A stretch of 38,368 bases of DNA from Nocardia miyunensis NBRC 108239. Its GTDB lineage: Bacteria; Actinomycetota; Actinomycetes; Mycobacteriales; Mycobacteriaceae. The notes below the pieces were generated by a model. It was not told the DNA's origin. It did not search any database and saw only the letters and a list, made by a program, of their open reading frames with translations. Shown here piece by piece: positions 7,160-15,504 of the stretch; position 1 is the stretch's first letter, and every line of letters begins with the position of its first letter. The stretch spans positions 1 through 38,368 of the forward strand of contig NZ_BDBQ01000119.1 in NCBI RefSeq assembly GCF_001613065.1, in the 5' to 3' direction. The position numbers were made by a program, and so were the translations under genes.

Positions 7160-7474
7160 GGTGACACACGCCTTCTGTTCAGCGAGCGTCGCATGACGCC
7201 AGCGATCGACCCAGCCCACCTTCAATCACCCTGTGTGACAGAAGAATACAACTCCCGACCGGGCAAGCAACAGACCTTGCCCGGATAGGTCCGGCGGTGC
7301 TATGGATCGCTTCGCCCCCCGCGATCGGCCGACCGATACCGGTTGTCCGACTCTCATTCCGGTACCGGTTGTATTCATCCTGAGTGCAATCGGCGACATT
7401 CGGCTGTGTTCGGGTTGCGATGAAGTAGCCGCGCATGCGGGATTGATTTGCAACGCTGACCGAGGACACAGTTC
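7160..7474. promoter_or_regulatory. Divergent promoter region with hairpin and repeats
   Basis: This 315-bp gap between the MscS gene and the envelope operon has no gene. It holds a perfect 9-bp inverted repeat (7259-7267 with 7276-7284, 8-nt loop) and two copies of TACCGGTTGT (7337-7346 and 7363-7372, 26 bp apart). These may be regulator sites or, for the hairpin, a structured leader. A GAGGAC sits about nine bases before the ATG at 7475. Confidence 0.45.
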
Positions 7475-8452
7475 ATGCGACCGAGGTACTTTCGCCTATT
7501 CGCCGCGACCGCTGCCGTGGGGACGACAGCGGTCGCGGCCCCGCTGGCACATGCCGGACCGGCTCCGCTGGACGGGCTGTTCGCGCTCTCGCCGGGGGTG
7601 TGCGCCAACGGTGCGGCCTCGGGCAGTTTCTTCCGGATGATCCTGCCGACCGGCACCGCCGCAGGTCCCTATCTGCAGAACAGCGACTCTCGGTGCAGTG
7701 ATCGGACGGTGACTCCGCTGTCCGCGGGCAGCGACGGCGGACTCGTGAGCGGCAGCTACCAGCCGCAACCGGCGGCCGCATTCGACCCGCACGGTAATGC
7801 CCGCTCGGGTCGGGTGACGACGCCGGTCAGGTTCTACGGCGTGGATTTCGCCACCGCGACCAACCCGACTGATCCGCAAACCGGCGTCGTCACTCGATTG
7901 CCGCAAGTGTTCGCCGACGGCGGGACGCTCAGTGGCGACCTGAGCAGCCTGGGTGTCACCTGGAACAATCAGGTGTTCAACCAGGGCGCGCCGAAACCGG
8001 ATGGGGGACTGCCGGGCAAGACCAGCCCGGTGCACGGAACGATCGACAGCGCAGGGAATTTCGTGCTCGAGTGGACCAGTCAGATCGTCGGTGGGCCGTT
8101 CAACAACTTCACCGGGCTGTGGCATCTGGCGGGCCGTTATCGGGATGGTGGTCGGCATCCGGCCGCAGCGCCGGTTGCACCTGTCACACCGGGACCGGTT
8201 GCGGCACAGCCACCCTCGGTTGCGGCACGTCCACCGACACCGGTGCGATCCGGTGTCCCGGCGGCCCCGACGGCGCAGTCGGCCGCCCCGAAGACGGTCG
8301 CCGCACCGAATCTGGCGACCCGGACCATCGAGCTTCCTCGCCGAAAGACCGTGCCGGACTGGGTGGTTCCGGCACTGATCGCGCTGGCGGTGTTGGCCGT
8401 GGTGGTATTCGTGAAGGCGGGCAGTCTCGCGAGCGGGAAGCGAATCCGATAG
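7475..8452 (+). CDS. Exported protein with C-terminal membrane anchor (paralogue of third operon gene)
   Basis: The 325-residue protein starts with a signal peptide (FRLFAATAAVGTTAVAAPLA, cleavage after about residue 27, AHA-G). Residues about 30-220 form a beta-rich domain with FFRMILPTG, GPYLQNSDS, ATNPTDPQT, LSGDLSSLGVTWNNQVFNQG, FVLEWTSQIVGGPFNNF and GLWHLAGRY. The same domain recurs in the lipoprotein at 9477-10298. A Pro/Ala-rich linker follows, then one C-terminal membrane helix (WVVPALIALAVLAVVVFV) with a short basic tail. It is therefore displayed outside the membrane, tethered at its C-terminus. It is first in a tightly packed four-gene operon and its stop overlaps the next GTG by one base. 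I do not recognise a named family. Confidence 0.88.
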   Translation: MRPRYFRLFAATAAVGTTAVAAPLAHAGPAPLDGLFALSPGVCANGAASGSFFRMILPTGTAAGPYLQNSDSRCSDRTVTPLSAGSDGGLVSGSYQPQPAAAFDPHGNARSGRVTTPVRFYGVDFATATNPTDPQTGVVTRLPQVFADGGTLSGDLSSLGVTWNNQVFNQGAPKPDGGLPGKTSPVHGTIDSAGNFVLEWTSQIVGGPFNNFTGLWHLAGRYRDGGRHPAAAPVAPVTPGPVAAQPPSVAARPPTPVRSGVPAAPTAQSAAPKTVAAPNLATRTIELPRRKTVPDWVVPALIALAVLAVVVFVKAGSLASGKRIR

Positions 8453-9480
8453 TGAGCGAGCGGCTTTCGGATCTACCCGCCTACACCGATTACGTCTCGA
8501 CCGCGGACGCGGTGTCGCGGGCGAAGCCGCGGTGGCCCTTCGTGATCATCGCGGTGCTCGGGGCACTGTTGATCGTGGCTCCGATCCTCACCGGCATGTT
8601 TCCCCGAGCGGTTGAGGCGCAGGCCATGATCGAGTCCTTCTCGCCCTATGTGACCGTCTCGAGTGTCGCCGACTACCGTGGCGACATCAAGGCACTCGAC
8701 GGTGCGCATGCCGATATTCGCGCGCTGCGGGACCGCGGTCTCGAGAACGGTCGATACGACCGGGTCGATCGGTTCGTCAGGGACTATCCGCGCATCAGGT
8801 CCGATATCACCTCGATGATCGATTCGATCGATGCCGAGCGCGGAAATTACCAGCGCCTGGCGGCATTGCCGCCCCTGGGCGCGCTGCCGTGGCTCCTGGC
8901 GCTGCCGGGCGTGGTTCTACTCGGGGCGGGCATCATCGGATTCCGGCGGGCCGCGGACGGGCACCGCGCCGGCGGCTCCCGAATACTCGCGGGAGCCGCC
9001 GCCCTCGTTCTGATCGTGACTCCCGTTGCGGGCGGCCTGTTTTCGGCGGCGACCGCCGCGCAGCCGGTGCTCGACGGGTTCGGTCCGATACTGACCCACG
9101 AGCAGGTGCGTTCGTTGCAGGGGTACTTCATCACCCTGGTGGCTGCGGACGGGGAGTTGAACGGCAGATACGTCAGCGCCGTGCGGGACGCCCATCCCGA
9201 TGCCGATCTGACGGATATCACCGCTCTGCAAGCGCGCTGGCAGCCGATGACCGCCCGCTTCGCGGCTCTGGTCGGCGCGATGAACGACAACGTCGATCAC
9301 TTCGACGCCGCCACAGCGCTGAACGATGCGACGAAATCGCTGGGGTTCAACGCCTTTCGTGGTCTCGGCTGGTTCTACCTCATCCCCGGCGTGATCGCCC
9401 TGGCGGCCGCGGCAGCGGGGATTCGTCACCGGAATCCGGCGCTGAGGACCACACCGGACAACGTAGGGGAGACGCCATGA
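8452..9480 (+). CDS. Four-helix membrane protein of unknown function
   Basis: The 342-residue protein starts at GTG 8452, overlapping the previous stop (TAGTG). Hydrophobic segments lie at about residues 30-51 (FVIIAVLGALLIVAPILTGM), 145-163 (PWLLALPGVVLLGAGIIGF), 178-198 (ILAGAAALVLIVTPVAGGLF) and 305-325 (WFYLIPGVIALAAAAAGI). The two long hydrophilic loops between helices 1-2 and 3-4 resemble each other in layout, each following a Phe-Pro/Phe-Ser exit and rich in helix-forming charged residues, which suggests an internal duplication. Coupling to two paralogous exported proteins suggests a membrane platform for them. Its stop overlaps the next ATG (ATGA). No catalytic motif is visible. Confidence 0.85.
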   Translation: MSERLSDLPAYTDYVSTADAVSRAKPRWPFVIIAVLGALLIVAPILTGMFPRAVEAQAMIESFSPYVTVSSVADYRGDIKALDGAHADIRALRDRGLENGRYDRVDRFVRDYPRIRSDITSMIDSIDAERGNYQRLAALPPLGALPWLLALPGVVLLGAGIIGFRRAADGHRAGGSRILAGAAALVLIVTPVAGGLFSAATAAQPVLDGFGPILTHEQVRSLQGYFITLVAADGELNGRYVSAVRDAHPDADLTDITALQARWQPMTARFAALVGAMNDNVDHFDAATALNDATKSLGFNAFRGLGWFYLIPGVIALAAAAAGIRHRNPALRTTPDNVGETP

Positions 9481-10298
9481 GGATGCGCACCACCACGACT
9501 GTTCTGATCCTGCTCGTCGCGGTTGTCTCGGGATGCTCCTCGCCCGACTCCGCGCCCGCGGCCACCGGTACGAAGCCGCTGATCGGGCTGCTGCGATTCA
9601 CTCCCGGAAATGCGCACGGGGACAAGGTGTCCGGCACCTGGTTCCGGATGGTGCAACCGGGCGGCACGTTCGACGGCGGCCCCTACATGCCCAACGGCGA
9701 CTCGGCCGCGCAGGGCGGCACGACCACGCTGCTGGACCCGGGGACATCTGGCGGCCTGCGCACCGATTCGTTCCAGAGTGAGCCGAATCCCGGTTTCGCG
9801 AGCGGGAATTCGCTGGCCGCCTCGATCACGAAACCGACCAAGTTCTTCGGGGTGGAGTTCGGGATCTCGACCAATCCGGTGGACCCGCAGACCCGGCGCA
9901 CGGTCTCCGCGCCGACGGTCCTGGATACCGGCGGGAAACTGTCCGCGGACCTGTCCTCGTGGGCCGCCTCCTGGAACGACCAGGAATTCAACCAGGGCGC
10001 ACCGAAGCCGCCGGAGAAGCAGGACGCCCAGGTCGCGGGAAGCGAACAGGTGCGCAAGGTCTGGGACTGGGTGGCGCAGAAGTGGTTCGACCAACCCCGG
10101 ACCGGAACACCTCAGGGGCCGCTGGCGACCGGCACCTACGACGCCGTCACGCGCGCCTTCACCCTGCAGTGGACGAGCCTGATCGTCGGCGGGCCCTTCA
10201 ACGGCTTCACCGGCGTCTGGCACCTCGAAGGAATCTTCGAACCAGCTGCGGCACAACCTGGTTCAGCCCCCTCCACGCCGCCCGCACCGACCAAGTAG
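9477..10298 (+). CDS. Lipoprotein paralogous to first operon gene
   Basis: The 273-residue protein has a lipoprotein signal (VLILLVAVVSGC, lipid-attached Cys20), so it is anchored to the outer face of the membrane. The mature part repeats the domain of the 7475 gene: GTWFRMVQPGG, GGPYMPNGDS, GVEFGISTNPVDPQTRR, LSADLSSWAASWNDQEFNQG, APKP, LQWTSLIVGGPFNGFTG and VWHLEGIF. The main difference is an insertion of about 35 residues before the final segment, containing VRKVWDWVAQKWFDQP. Both copies in one operon, anchored differently, suggest two subunits of one surface assembly. ATGA overlap with the preceding membrane-protein gene shows translational coupling. Function unknown. Confidence 0.88.
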   Translation: MRMRTTTTVLILLVAVVSGCSSPDSAPAATGTKPLIGLLRFTPGNAHGDKVSGTWFRMVQPGGTFDGGPYMPNGDSAAQGGTTTLLDPGTSGGLRTDSFQSEPNPGFASGNSLAASITKPTKFFGVEFGISTNPVDPQTRRTVSAPTVLDTGGKLSADLSSWAASWNDQEFNQGAPKPPEKQDAQVAGSEQVRKVWDWVAQKWFDQPRTGTPQGPLATGTYDAVTRAFTLQWTSLIVGGPFNGFTGVWHLEGIFEPAAAQPGSAPSTPPAPTK

Positions 10299-10321
10299 AC
10301 GTTCGAAGGAGTAACCGCCCG

Positions 10322-11188
10322 ATGTCCACCCGCACCGCCCGCCCCGGGCTCGCCACCGGCATCCGGATCGCCGCGGCCTTGACCGTCGTCGGCAGTGCCG
10401 TCGCGGCCACCGCGTTGACCGTTCGCGAGCACGATGAGCCGACCTCCGTCGTCGTGACCGGTGTCCCGCTCGCCGGCACGGCCGCCCCCGCATCGCAGCC
10501 CTCCGTCCCGGCTCCGCCCGCTGAGAGCCCCGTTGCCGGTCCGGTTCCCGGGCCCGCCGTTTCGGCTTCCGTTCCCGCCGCGGTCCCGATCGGAGCCGGG
10601 ACACCGGCGAACTCGGTGCCCCTACACGAATCAGGCCCGTCGACGCAGAGCACACCAGCCGCCGATACTCCGACTCCGTTGGCGGGCAACCCGTTCGCCG
10701 CGGCCCCCGCGCAGACGCAACCGGCCTGCCCACTGGGTTGGCCCGCCCCGCAGCAACAGGGCGGCCTCGCCTCGCTGATCGGCCTGGCCCCGCTGGCGGG
10801 TCCGTTCGCCTCCGAAGCATTCGCCCTCGGCTCGGTGTATCAGCCGCTGCTGCAGCTCGTCGGTCCGACGCTGGCCCAGATCGAGCCAGTGATCACCCGT
10901 AACCAGCCGGGCATCGACGCCTTCACCACGCAGGTGCAGGCGCTGGAAGCTACAGTGCTGCAAGCGATCCTGCCTTACTACGGACCCTATCGCGACCAGC
11001 TCATCGCGGCCGAGGGACAACTCGCCCGACAGCTCACGCCGATCCTGGACCGGGTTTACAACAGCGAGATCGCCGCCTGCTTCGTCGCCTGGCAGGGCCA
11101 GCTCATCGCCCAGTCGAAGGACGGCAGGATCCGAGTCGCCTCGCTGGCTCACCCCGGCACGACGGTTGAACTGGGGCCCGAGCGCTGA
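10322..11188 (+). CDS. Membrane-anchored secreted protein with Pro/Ala-rich linker
   Basis: The 288-residue protein has a single N-terminal hydrophobic segment (about residues 15-34, IRIAAALTVVGSAVAATALT), which is a signal anchor or signal peptide. About 90 residues of low-complexity Pro/Ala/Val sequence follow. The C-terminal helical domain begins at PACPLGWPAPQQQGG and continues through YQPLLQLVGPTLAQIEPVI and DQLIAAEGQLARQL to a second Cys (AACFVAWQGQ); the two cysteines could form a disulphide outside the cell. GAAGGAG nine bases before the ATG supports the start. It lies 23 bp after the lipoprotein gene and is the last gene of the operon. No family is recognised. Confidence 0.85.
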   Translation: MSTRTARPGLATGIRIAAALTVVGSAVAATALTVREHDEPTSVVVTGVPLAGTAAPASQPSVPAPPAESPVAGPVPGPAVSASVPAAVPIGAGTPANSVPLHESGPSTQSTPAADTPTPLAGNPFAAAPAQTQPACPLGWPAPQQQGGLASLIGLAPLAGPFASEAFALGSVYQPLLQLVGPTLAQIEPVITRNQPGIDAFTTQVQALEATVLQAILPYYGPYRDQLIAAEGQLARQLTPILDRVYNSEIAACFVAWQGQLIAQSKDGRIRVASLAHPGTTVELGPER

Positions 11189-11242
11189 CTATTCGGAAAG
11201 CCACCCGACTCCGGCCCGATCGCTGATGTCCGCACGAATCGG

Positions 11243-11989
11243 TCACAGGGCGGCCTCTTCGATGCGCCGCAGCCGGGTCTCGCCCGCGCGGATCGGGAAC
11301 TCCAGCCGATTTCCGGCTGGTGGTAGCGGGCACAGGAAGTGGTCGGAGAAGGTGCACGGCGGCAGGTAGGCGCGATTGAAGTCCACTTCGACCTGCCCGT
11401 GGTCGTCCGGGGCGGGGACGTCGAGGAAGCGGAACCGTTGTGTCTCTTCGCCGTTCGTGGCGTCGGCGAAGACGATCTGCAGACCTCCGGTCGTTGTTCC
11501 GGCACCCTCGAGCGTGATGTCCCGGCCGTTGAGCGAGAGTCGGACCACAGCGCGGGCGTTCTCGCTGAAGAAACCGTCGATGTGTTCGAGTTGCAGTGTG
11601 TCCGAGGTGGTTTCGAGTGCGCCGGAAACCACCCACGCTGGATCGAAGTCGAAGCTGTCGATACCTTGCAGGCCGGCCCGGCCGGGAGCCTGCGGATCGA
11701 ATACCCGCAGCGCCACCTGGCCCGCGCGAATGATCGGCCGCAGCAAAAGATCTCGGAGACGGTGCTCCTCACCTGGGGTCAGGTCGACCTGGAATCCAGG
11801 GCCCGTACCGACGGCGTGGCCATCGGATTCGACCCATGCGCCGGGGAGTCCGTCGATGTGCAGCGGATGCTCGCTGAGCCAGTGTGTGCCGGTCAGGGCG
11901 GCGGGTCCGTGGTCAGCGGTGGCCAGGGCGTCGCGTTCCTCGCGCCAGCGCCGCCAGTCGGCGCGGCGGGTTTCCAGAGCTGTGGTCAC
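11243..11989 (-). CDS. DUF1684 family protein
   Basis: This 248-residue cytoplasmic protein has no signal peptide. It carries the DUF1684 signature near the C-terminus: QVEVDFNRAYLPPCTFSDHF followed by CPLPPAGNRLEFPIRAGE. The start region (WRRWREERDALATADHGPAA) and the THWLSE motif are also typical. The biochemical role of the family is not known to me; the conserved Asp, Asn, Tyr, Pro and Cys residues suggest ligand or metal binding. Its ATG overlaps the stop of the double ABC ATPase gene as ATGA, so it is translated as the last gene of the transport/oxidation operon, which links it to the compound being imported. Confidence 0.9.
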   Translation of the reverse strand: MTTALETRRADWRRWREERDALATADHGPAALTGTHWLSEHPLHIDGLPGAWVESDGHAVGTGPGFQVDLTPGEEHRLRDLLLRPIIRAGQVALRVFDPQAPGRAGLQGIDSFDFDPAWVVSGALETTSDTLQLEHIDGFFSENARAVVRLSLNGRDITLEGAGTTTGGLQIVFADATNGEETQRFRFLDVPAPDDHGQVEVDFNRAYLPPCTFSDHFLCPLPPAGNRLEFPIRAGETRLRRIEEAAL

Positions 11990-13656
11990 GAATCTTCCCT
12001 TTCGTTGCGGTCGCGACGGCGGCGGCCGGGTATCGCCGCCAGCAGTCGCCGGGTGTAGTCATCGGTCGGATCGTGGAAAATGGCTGTCGTGGAGCCGGTT
12101 TCGACCACTCGCCCCTTCTCGAACACCGAGACGGTGTGTGCGATCCGGGCCACCACCGCCAGGTCGTGGGAGACGAACAGGTAGGTCAGGCCGAGCCCCT
12201 GTTGCAGGTCGGTGAGCAGGTCGAGGATCTGCTCCTGAACCGACACGTCGAGTGCGGAGACCGGCTCGTCCAGCAGGACGACATCCGGCCGCAATGCCAG
12301 CGCCCGCGCGATCGCCACGCGCTGGCGTTGGCCGCCGGACAGTTCGGCAGGGAGGCGGTCCAGGAACGTCCGCGGCAGGGCCACCTGGTCGAGCAGTTCC
12401 GCGGCGCGGGATCGCCGTTGGGTGCGGTCGCCGACCCGGAACGACACCAATGGCTCGATGACGCTCTCGCGCACGGTGAATCGCGGGTCCAGGGAGGCGA
12501 ACGGATTCTGATGCACCAGCTGGAAGCGTTGCCGCAGTGGGCGAATCCGCCGCCACGACATCCCGGCGATATCGCGACCGTCGAATCGGACAGCGCCGCT
12601 CGTCGGTTCGGTCAGTCCCATGGCGACGCGCAGCGCGGTCGTCTTCCCCGAACCCGACTCTCCCACAATGGCATGCGTACGTCCCGGCGCGACCCGCAGC
12701 GACACCTCGTCCAGCGCGACCACCCATCCCGCGCGCCGAGACGCGAAACGTTTTGTCACCGAGTCGAGTTCGATGATCGGTTCGGGCGGATCGACCTGTT
12801 CGGGTGGCACGTCGAAGCGCGGCCGAAGCACCCCGCCGTGGGCCAGCGCGGGCGCGGCGGCGATCAGTCGACGCGTATACGCGTTGTCGGAATCGACGAG
12901 AATCTCCGTGGGTGAACCGGATTCGACGATGCGCCCCTGCCGCATCACCGCGACCCGGTCGGCGCGATCGGCGGCCACGGCCAGGTCGTGGGTGATGATC
13001 AGCAGGGCCGTTCCGCTCTCACGCACCAGCGACTCGAGGTGGTCCAGTATGCGTGCCTGCACGGTGACGTCCAGAGCGCTGGTGGGTTCGTCCGCGATGA
13101 TCACATCCGGTTCACCCGCGAGCGCGATCGCGATCAGCGCCCGCTGCCGCTGGCCGCCGGACAATTCGTGCGGATAGCGCTGCGAGCGCCGCTCGGGTTC
13201 GTCGAGTCCCGCCTTGCGCAGAATGTCGATGACCTCGGTTTTCACCTGTGACCCACGAATACCGCGCAGCCGCACGGCCTCCGCGACCTGGGTGCCGATT
13301 CGCTGGGTCGGGTTCAGTCCGACCATCGGGTCCTGCGGAATCAGCGCGACCGTCGAGCCGCGCAGTGAGCGCACCAGTTTCTCTCGGGCGCGGGCGATGT
13401 CGACACCCGCGACACGGATCGATCCTTCGGTGATCCGTGCGTTGTCGGGCAGCAGGCCGATGACCGCATGTGCGGTGGTGGACTTGCCGGAGCCGGATTC
13501 GCCTACCAGGGCGACGATTTCGCCGGGATGGATGGATAGGGACACATCGTGTACCGCGGGTGTCACCGTGCCGCCGTGCAGGTATCCGGCGCTGAGGGCC
13601 GAGATTTCGACTATCCGCGTGGCCGTGCGCACCCGGTCCACCGTCGCCCTGGTCAT
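11986..13656 (-). CDS. Fused double ATPase of dipeptide/nickel-type ABC importer (DppD-DppF fusion)
   Basis: The 556-residue protein contains two complete ABC ATPase domains. The first has Walker A GESGSGKS (about 52-59), signature LSGGQRQRA and Walker B DVIIADEP. The second repeats GESGSGKT, LSGGQRQRV and DVVLLDEP, with QEQILDLLTDLQQGLGL and SHDLAVVARIAHTV near the end. Each domain carries an oligopeptide-type C-terminal extension. It would drive import through the two permeases encoded immediately upstream. The ATG at 13656 has GGAGGTG five to six bases before it and overlaps the DppC-like stop (ATGA). Apparent extension of the frame upstream of this ATG is out of phase with the permease gene and is not coding. 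Confidence 0.93.
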   Translation of the reverse strand: MTRATVDRVRTATRIVEISALSAGYLHGGTVTPAVHDVSLSIHPGEIVALVGESGSGKSTTAHAVIGLLPDNARITEGSIRVAGVDIARAREKLVRSLRGSTVALIPQDPMVGLNPTQRIGTQVAEAVRLRGIRGSQVKTEVIDILRKAGLDEPERRSQRYPHELSGGQRQRALIAIALAGEPDVIIADEPTSALDVTVQARILDHLESLVRESGTALLIITHDLAVAADRADRVAVMRQGRIVESGSPTEILVDSDNAYTRRLIAAAPALAHGGVLRPRFDVPPEQVDPPEPIIELDSVTKRFASRRAGWVVALDEVSLRVAPGRTHAIVGESGSGKTTALRVAMGLTEPTSGAVRFDGRDIAGMSWRRIRPLRQRFQLVHQNPFASLDPRFTVRESVIEPLVSFRVGDRTQRRSRAAELLDQVALPRTFLDRLPAELSGGQRQRVAIARALALRPDVVLLDEPVSALDVSVQEQILDLLTDLQQGLGLTYLFVSHDLAVVARIAHTVSVFEKGRVVETGSTTAIFHDPTDDYTRRLLAAIPGRRRRDRNEREDS

Positions 13657-14546
13657 CGCCGCACCTCCTGCAAGGTCTTGGCGATGTGATTGAGCGAGAG
13701 CACCGTCACTACCACCATCGCGCCCGGTAGCAGTGACACCCACGGCGCGGTCAACAGGTAGTTGCGGCCACCCGCGATGAGGGAACCCCATTCGGCGCGT
13801 GGCGGCGCGGCACCGAATCCCAGAAAGCTCAGTGCCGCAACGGAAATGATCGCGGTGCCGAACTCCAGCACGGCGAGGCCCGAGACCGGTCCCCACGAAT
13901 TCGGCAGGATGTGCCGGACCAGCACGCGCGGCCATCCGGCGCCTCCGGCACGGGCGGCCTCCACATACGGCAGTGTTTTGACCCGCAGCACCTCCGCACG
14001 GGTTGTGCGCGCGAAGCCGGGAACCGTCGCGACCCCGACCGCGATAGCCACCGGTACGGTGCCGAAACCGAGGGCGGTCACGATCGCCAGCGCCAGCAGC
14101 AGCCCGGGAATCGCCAGTTGTACATCGATACCCCGCATCACGACGGCGTCCACGCGGCCGCCGAAGAAACCGGAGACCACCCCGAACACCAGCCCAGCGC
14201 ACAGCGCGATGCCGATGGCGATGAGTGCCGCCCGCACGGTCAACTCGGATCCGTACAGCGTGCGGGCCCACAGGTCCCGACCGACGTCGTCGGTGCCGAA
14301 AAGGTGTGCGGCACTGGGCTCGCGCAGTCGCTGCGCCGGTTCGGTGGCGTACGGATCGGTGGAGGTGAACAGCGTCGGCGCGAAGGCCGCCACGATCACG
14401 AATGCGACGAATACGGTCGCCAGCGTGAATCCGGGCCGGCGGAACAGGCGCAGGGCCGAGTGCGACCGGCGGATGGGGCGTGGGTGGGTGCCGTCTTCCT
14501 GCGGCGCCTCCACCGCGGTGTCGGCTGCCGTCACGGTCTGTACCAC
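13653..14546 (-). CDS. ABC importer permease, DppC/OppC type
   Basis: The 297-residue inner-membrane protein has an N-terminal cytoplasmic arm, a first membrane helix (FTLATVFVAFVIVAAFAPTL), the OppC N-terminal motif HLFGTDDVGRDLWARTLYGS, and five further helices. The EAA-type coupling loop for the ATPase is recognisable as YVEAARAGGAGWPRVLVRHI followed by LPN. GTG at 14546 is the start, one base after the DppB-like stop. It pairs with that permease to form the channel for the substrate delivered by the family-5 binding lipoprotein. Confidence 0.93.
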   Translation of the reverse strand: MVQTVTAADTAVEAPQEDGTHPRPIRRSHSALRLFRRPGFTLATVFVAFVIVAAFAPTLFTSTDPYATEPAQRLREPSAAHLFGTDDVGRDLWARTLYGSELTVRAALIAIGIALCAGLVFGVVSGFFGGRVDAVVMRGIDVQLAIPGLLLALAIVTALGFGTVPVAIAVGVATVPGFARTTRAEVLRVKTLPYVEAARAGGAGWPRVLVRHILPNSWGPVSGLAVLEFGTAIISVAALSFLGFGAAPPRAEWGSLIAGGRNYLLTAPWVSLLPGAMVVVTVLSLNHIAKTLQEVRR

Positions 14547-14547
14547 T

Positions 14548-15504
14548 TCAGTCTCCCTCGGCCGTCGCGGTGTGGGTGATCCGCGGATCCAGCAGCGGAT
14601 ACAGCAGATCGATGATCAAATTCACCAGCACGAACCCGGCCGCCGCGAGCACCACGATCGCCTGCACCACCGGAACGTCCTTGACCAGCACCGATTCCTG
14701 CGCCAGCCGGCCGATCCCATTGCGGTTGAATACGGTTTCCACGACGATCGCGCTGGTGACGGTCACGCCGATGAGCAGACCGGCGATGGTCAGCGCGGGG
14801 AGCGCGGCATTGCGCAGCGCGTGCCGCAGCTGCACCTGCCCACGCGAGAGCCCCTTCGCGCGGGCGGTGACGATGTACTGCTCGTGCAGGGTGTCCTGAA
14901 AACTGCGACCCAGGACCTGGGCCAATTGCGCGGCGGCGGGCAGCGCCATCGTGATCACCGGCAGGATCAGGTGCTTCCAGTCGCCCGTGCCCGCCGACGG
15001 CAGCAAGCCCAGTTCGAACGAGAAGTACTGGATCAGCGCGAGTCCCACCAGGAAACTCGGCACCGCGACGCCGAGGGCAGGCAACCGGTCCAGCAACAGT
15101 CGCAACGGGCGGACGCGAACGAACGCCGCGAGGTAGGCGACCCCGGTGCCGAGCACCACGGCCAGCAGACCGGCGATCGCGCTGAGCAGCAGTGTGCCGC
15201 CGATCCGGTCACCGATCAGCTGGGTGACCGGAACGTGTTTGGCGATCGAGATGCCGAAGTCGCCGTGCAATGCCCCGGTCAGCAGGGTCCAGTACTGGTC
15301 GAGCACGGGGCGGTCGAGTCCGTACTGGGCTTTGGCCACGGCGAGCTGTTGCGGTGTCAGCGAATCGGTTTCGATCCCGGCGGCGGAGAGCTGAATCGAT
15401 ACCGGGTCACTGGGCAGCAGATACAGCACGACGAAGGTGACCGTGAACGCCGCCCACAGCACCACCACCGCCTGCGCGATCCGCCCGGCGAGATACCGGA
15501 TCAC
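14548..15504 (-). CDS. ABC importer permease, DppB/OppB type
   Basis: The 318-residue permease begins with the typical MIRYLAGRIAQAVVVLWAAF helix, then VVLYLLPSDPV and a roughly 60-residue outer loop with YGLDRPVLDQYWTLLTGAL, HGDFGIS, as in DppB. The EAA loop is YIVTARAKGLSRGQVQLRHA followed by LRNAALP. VVETVFNRNGIGRLAQES and the C-terminal ALLYPLLDPRI-like end (LLYPLLDPRITH) complete the family pattern. GTG at 15504 overlaps the stop of the binding-protein gene (GTGA), so translation is coupled. Confidence 0.93.
   Translation of the reverse strand: MIRYLAGRIAQAVVVLWAAFTVTFVVLYLLPSDPVSIQLSAAGIETDSLTPQQLAVAKAQYGLDRPVLDQYWTLLTGALHGDFGISIAKHVPVTQLIGDRIGGTLLLSAIAGLLAVVLGTGVAYLAAFVRVRPLRLLLDRLPALGVAVPSFLVGLALIQYFSFELGLLPSAGTGDWKHLILPVITMALPAAAQLAQVLGRSFQDTLHEQYIVTARAKGLSRGQVQLRHALRNAALPALTIAGLLIGVTVTSAIVVETVFNRNGIGRLAQESVLVKDVPVVQAIVVLAAAGFVLVNLIIDLLYPLLDPRITHTATAEGD

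Noticed and set aside
11986..14271. Longer (761-codon) version of the double ATPase
   Set aside because: The extra N-terminal part is an out-of-frame reading of the DppC-like permease gene; a strong ribosome binding site supports the ATG at 13656.
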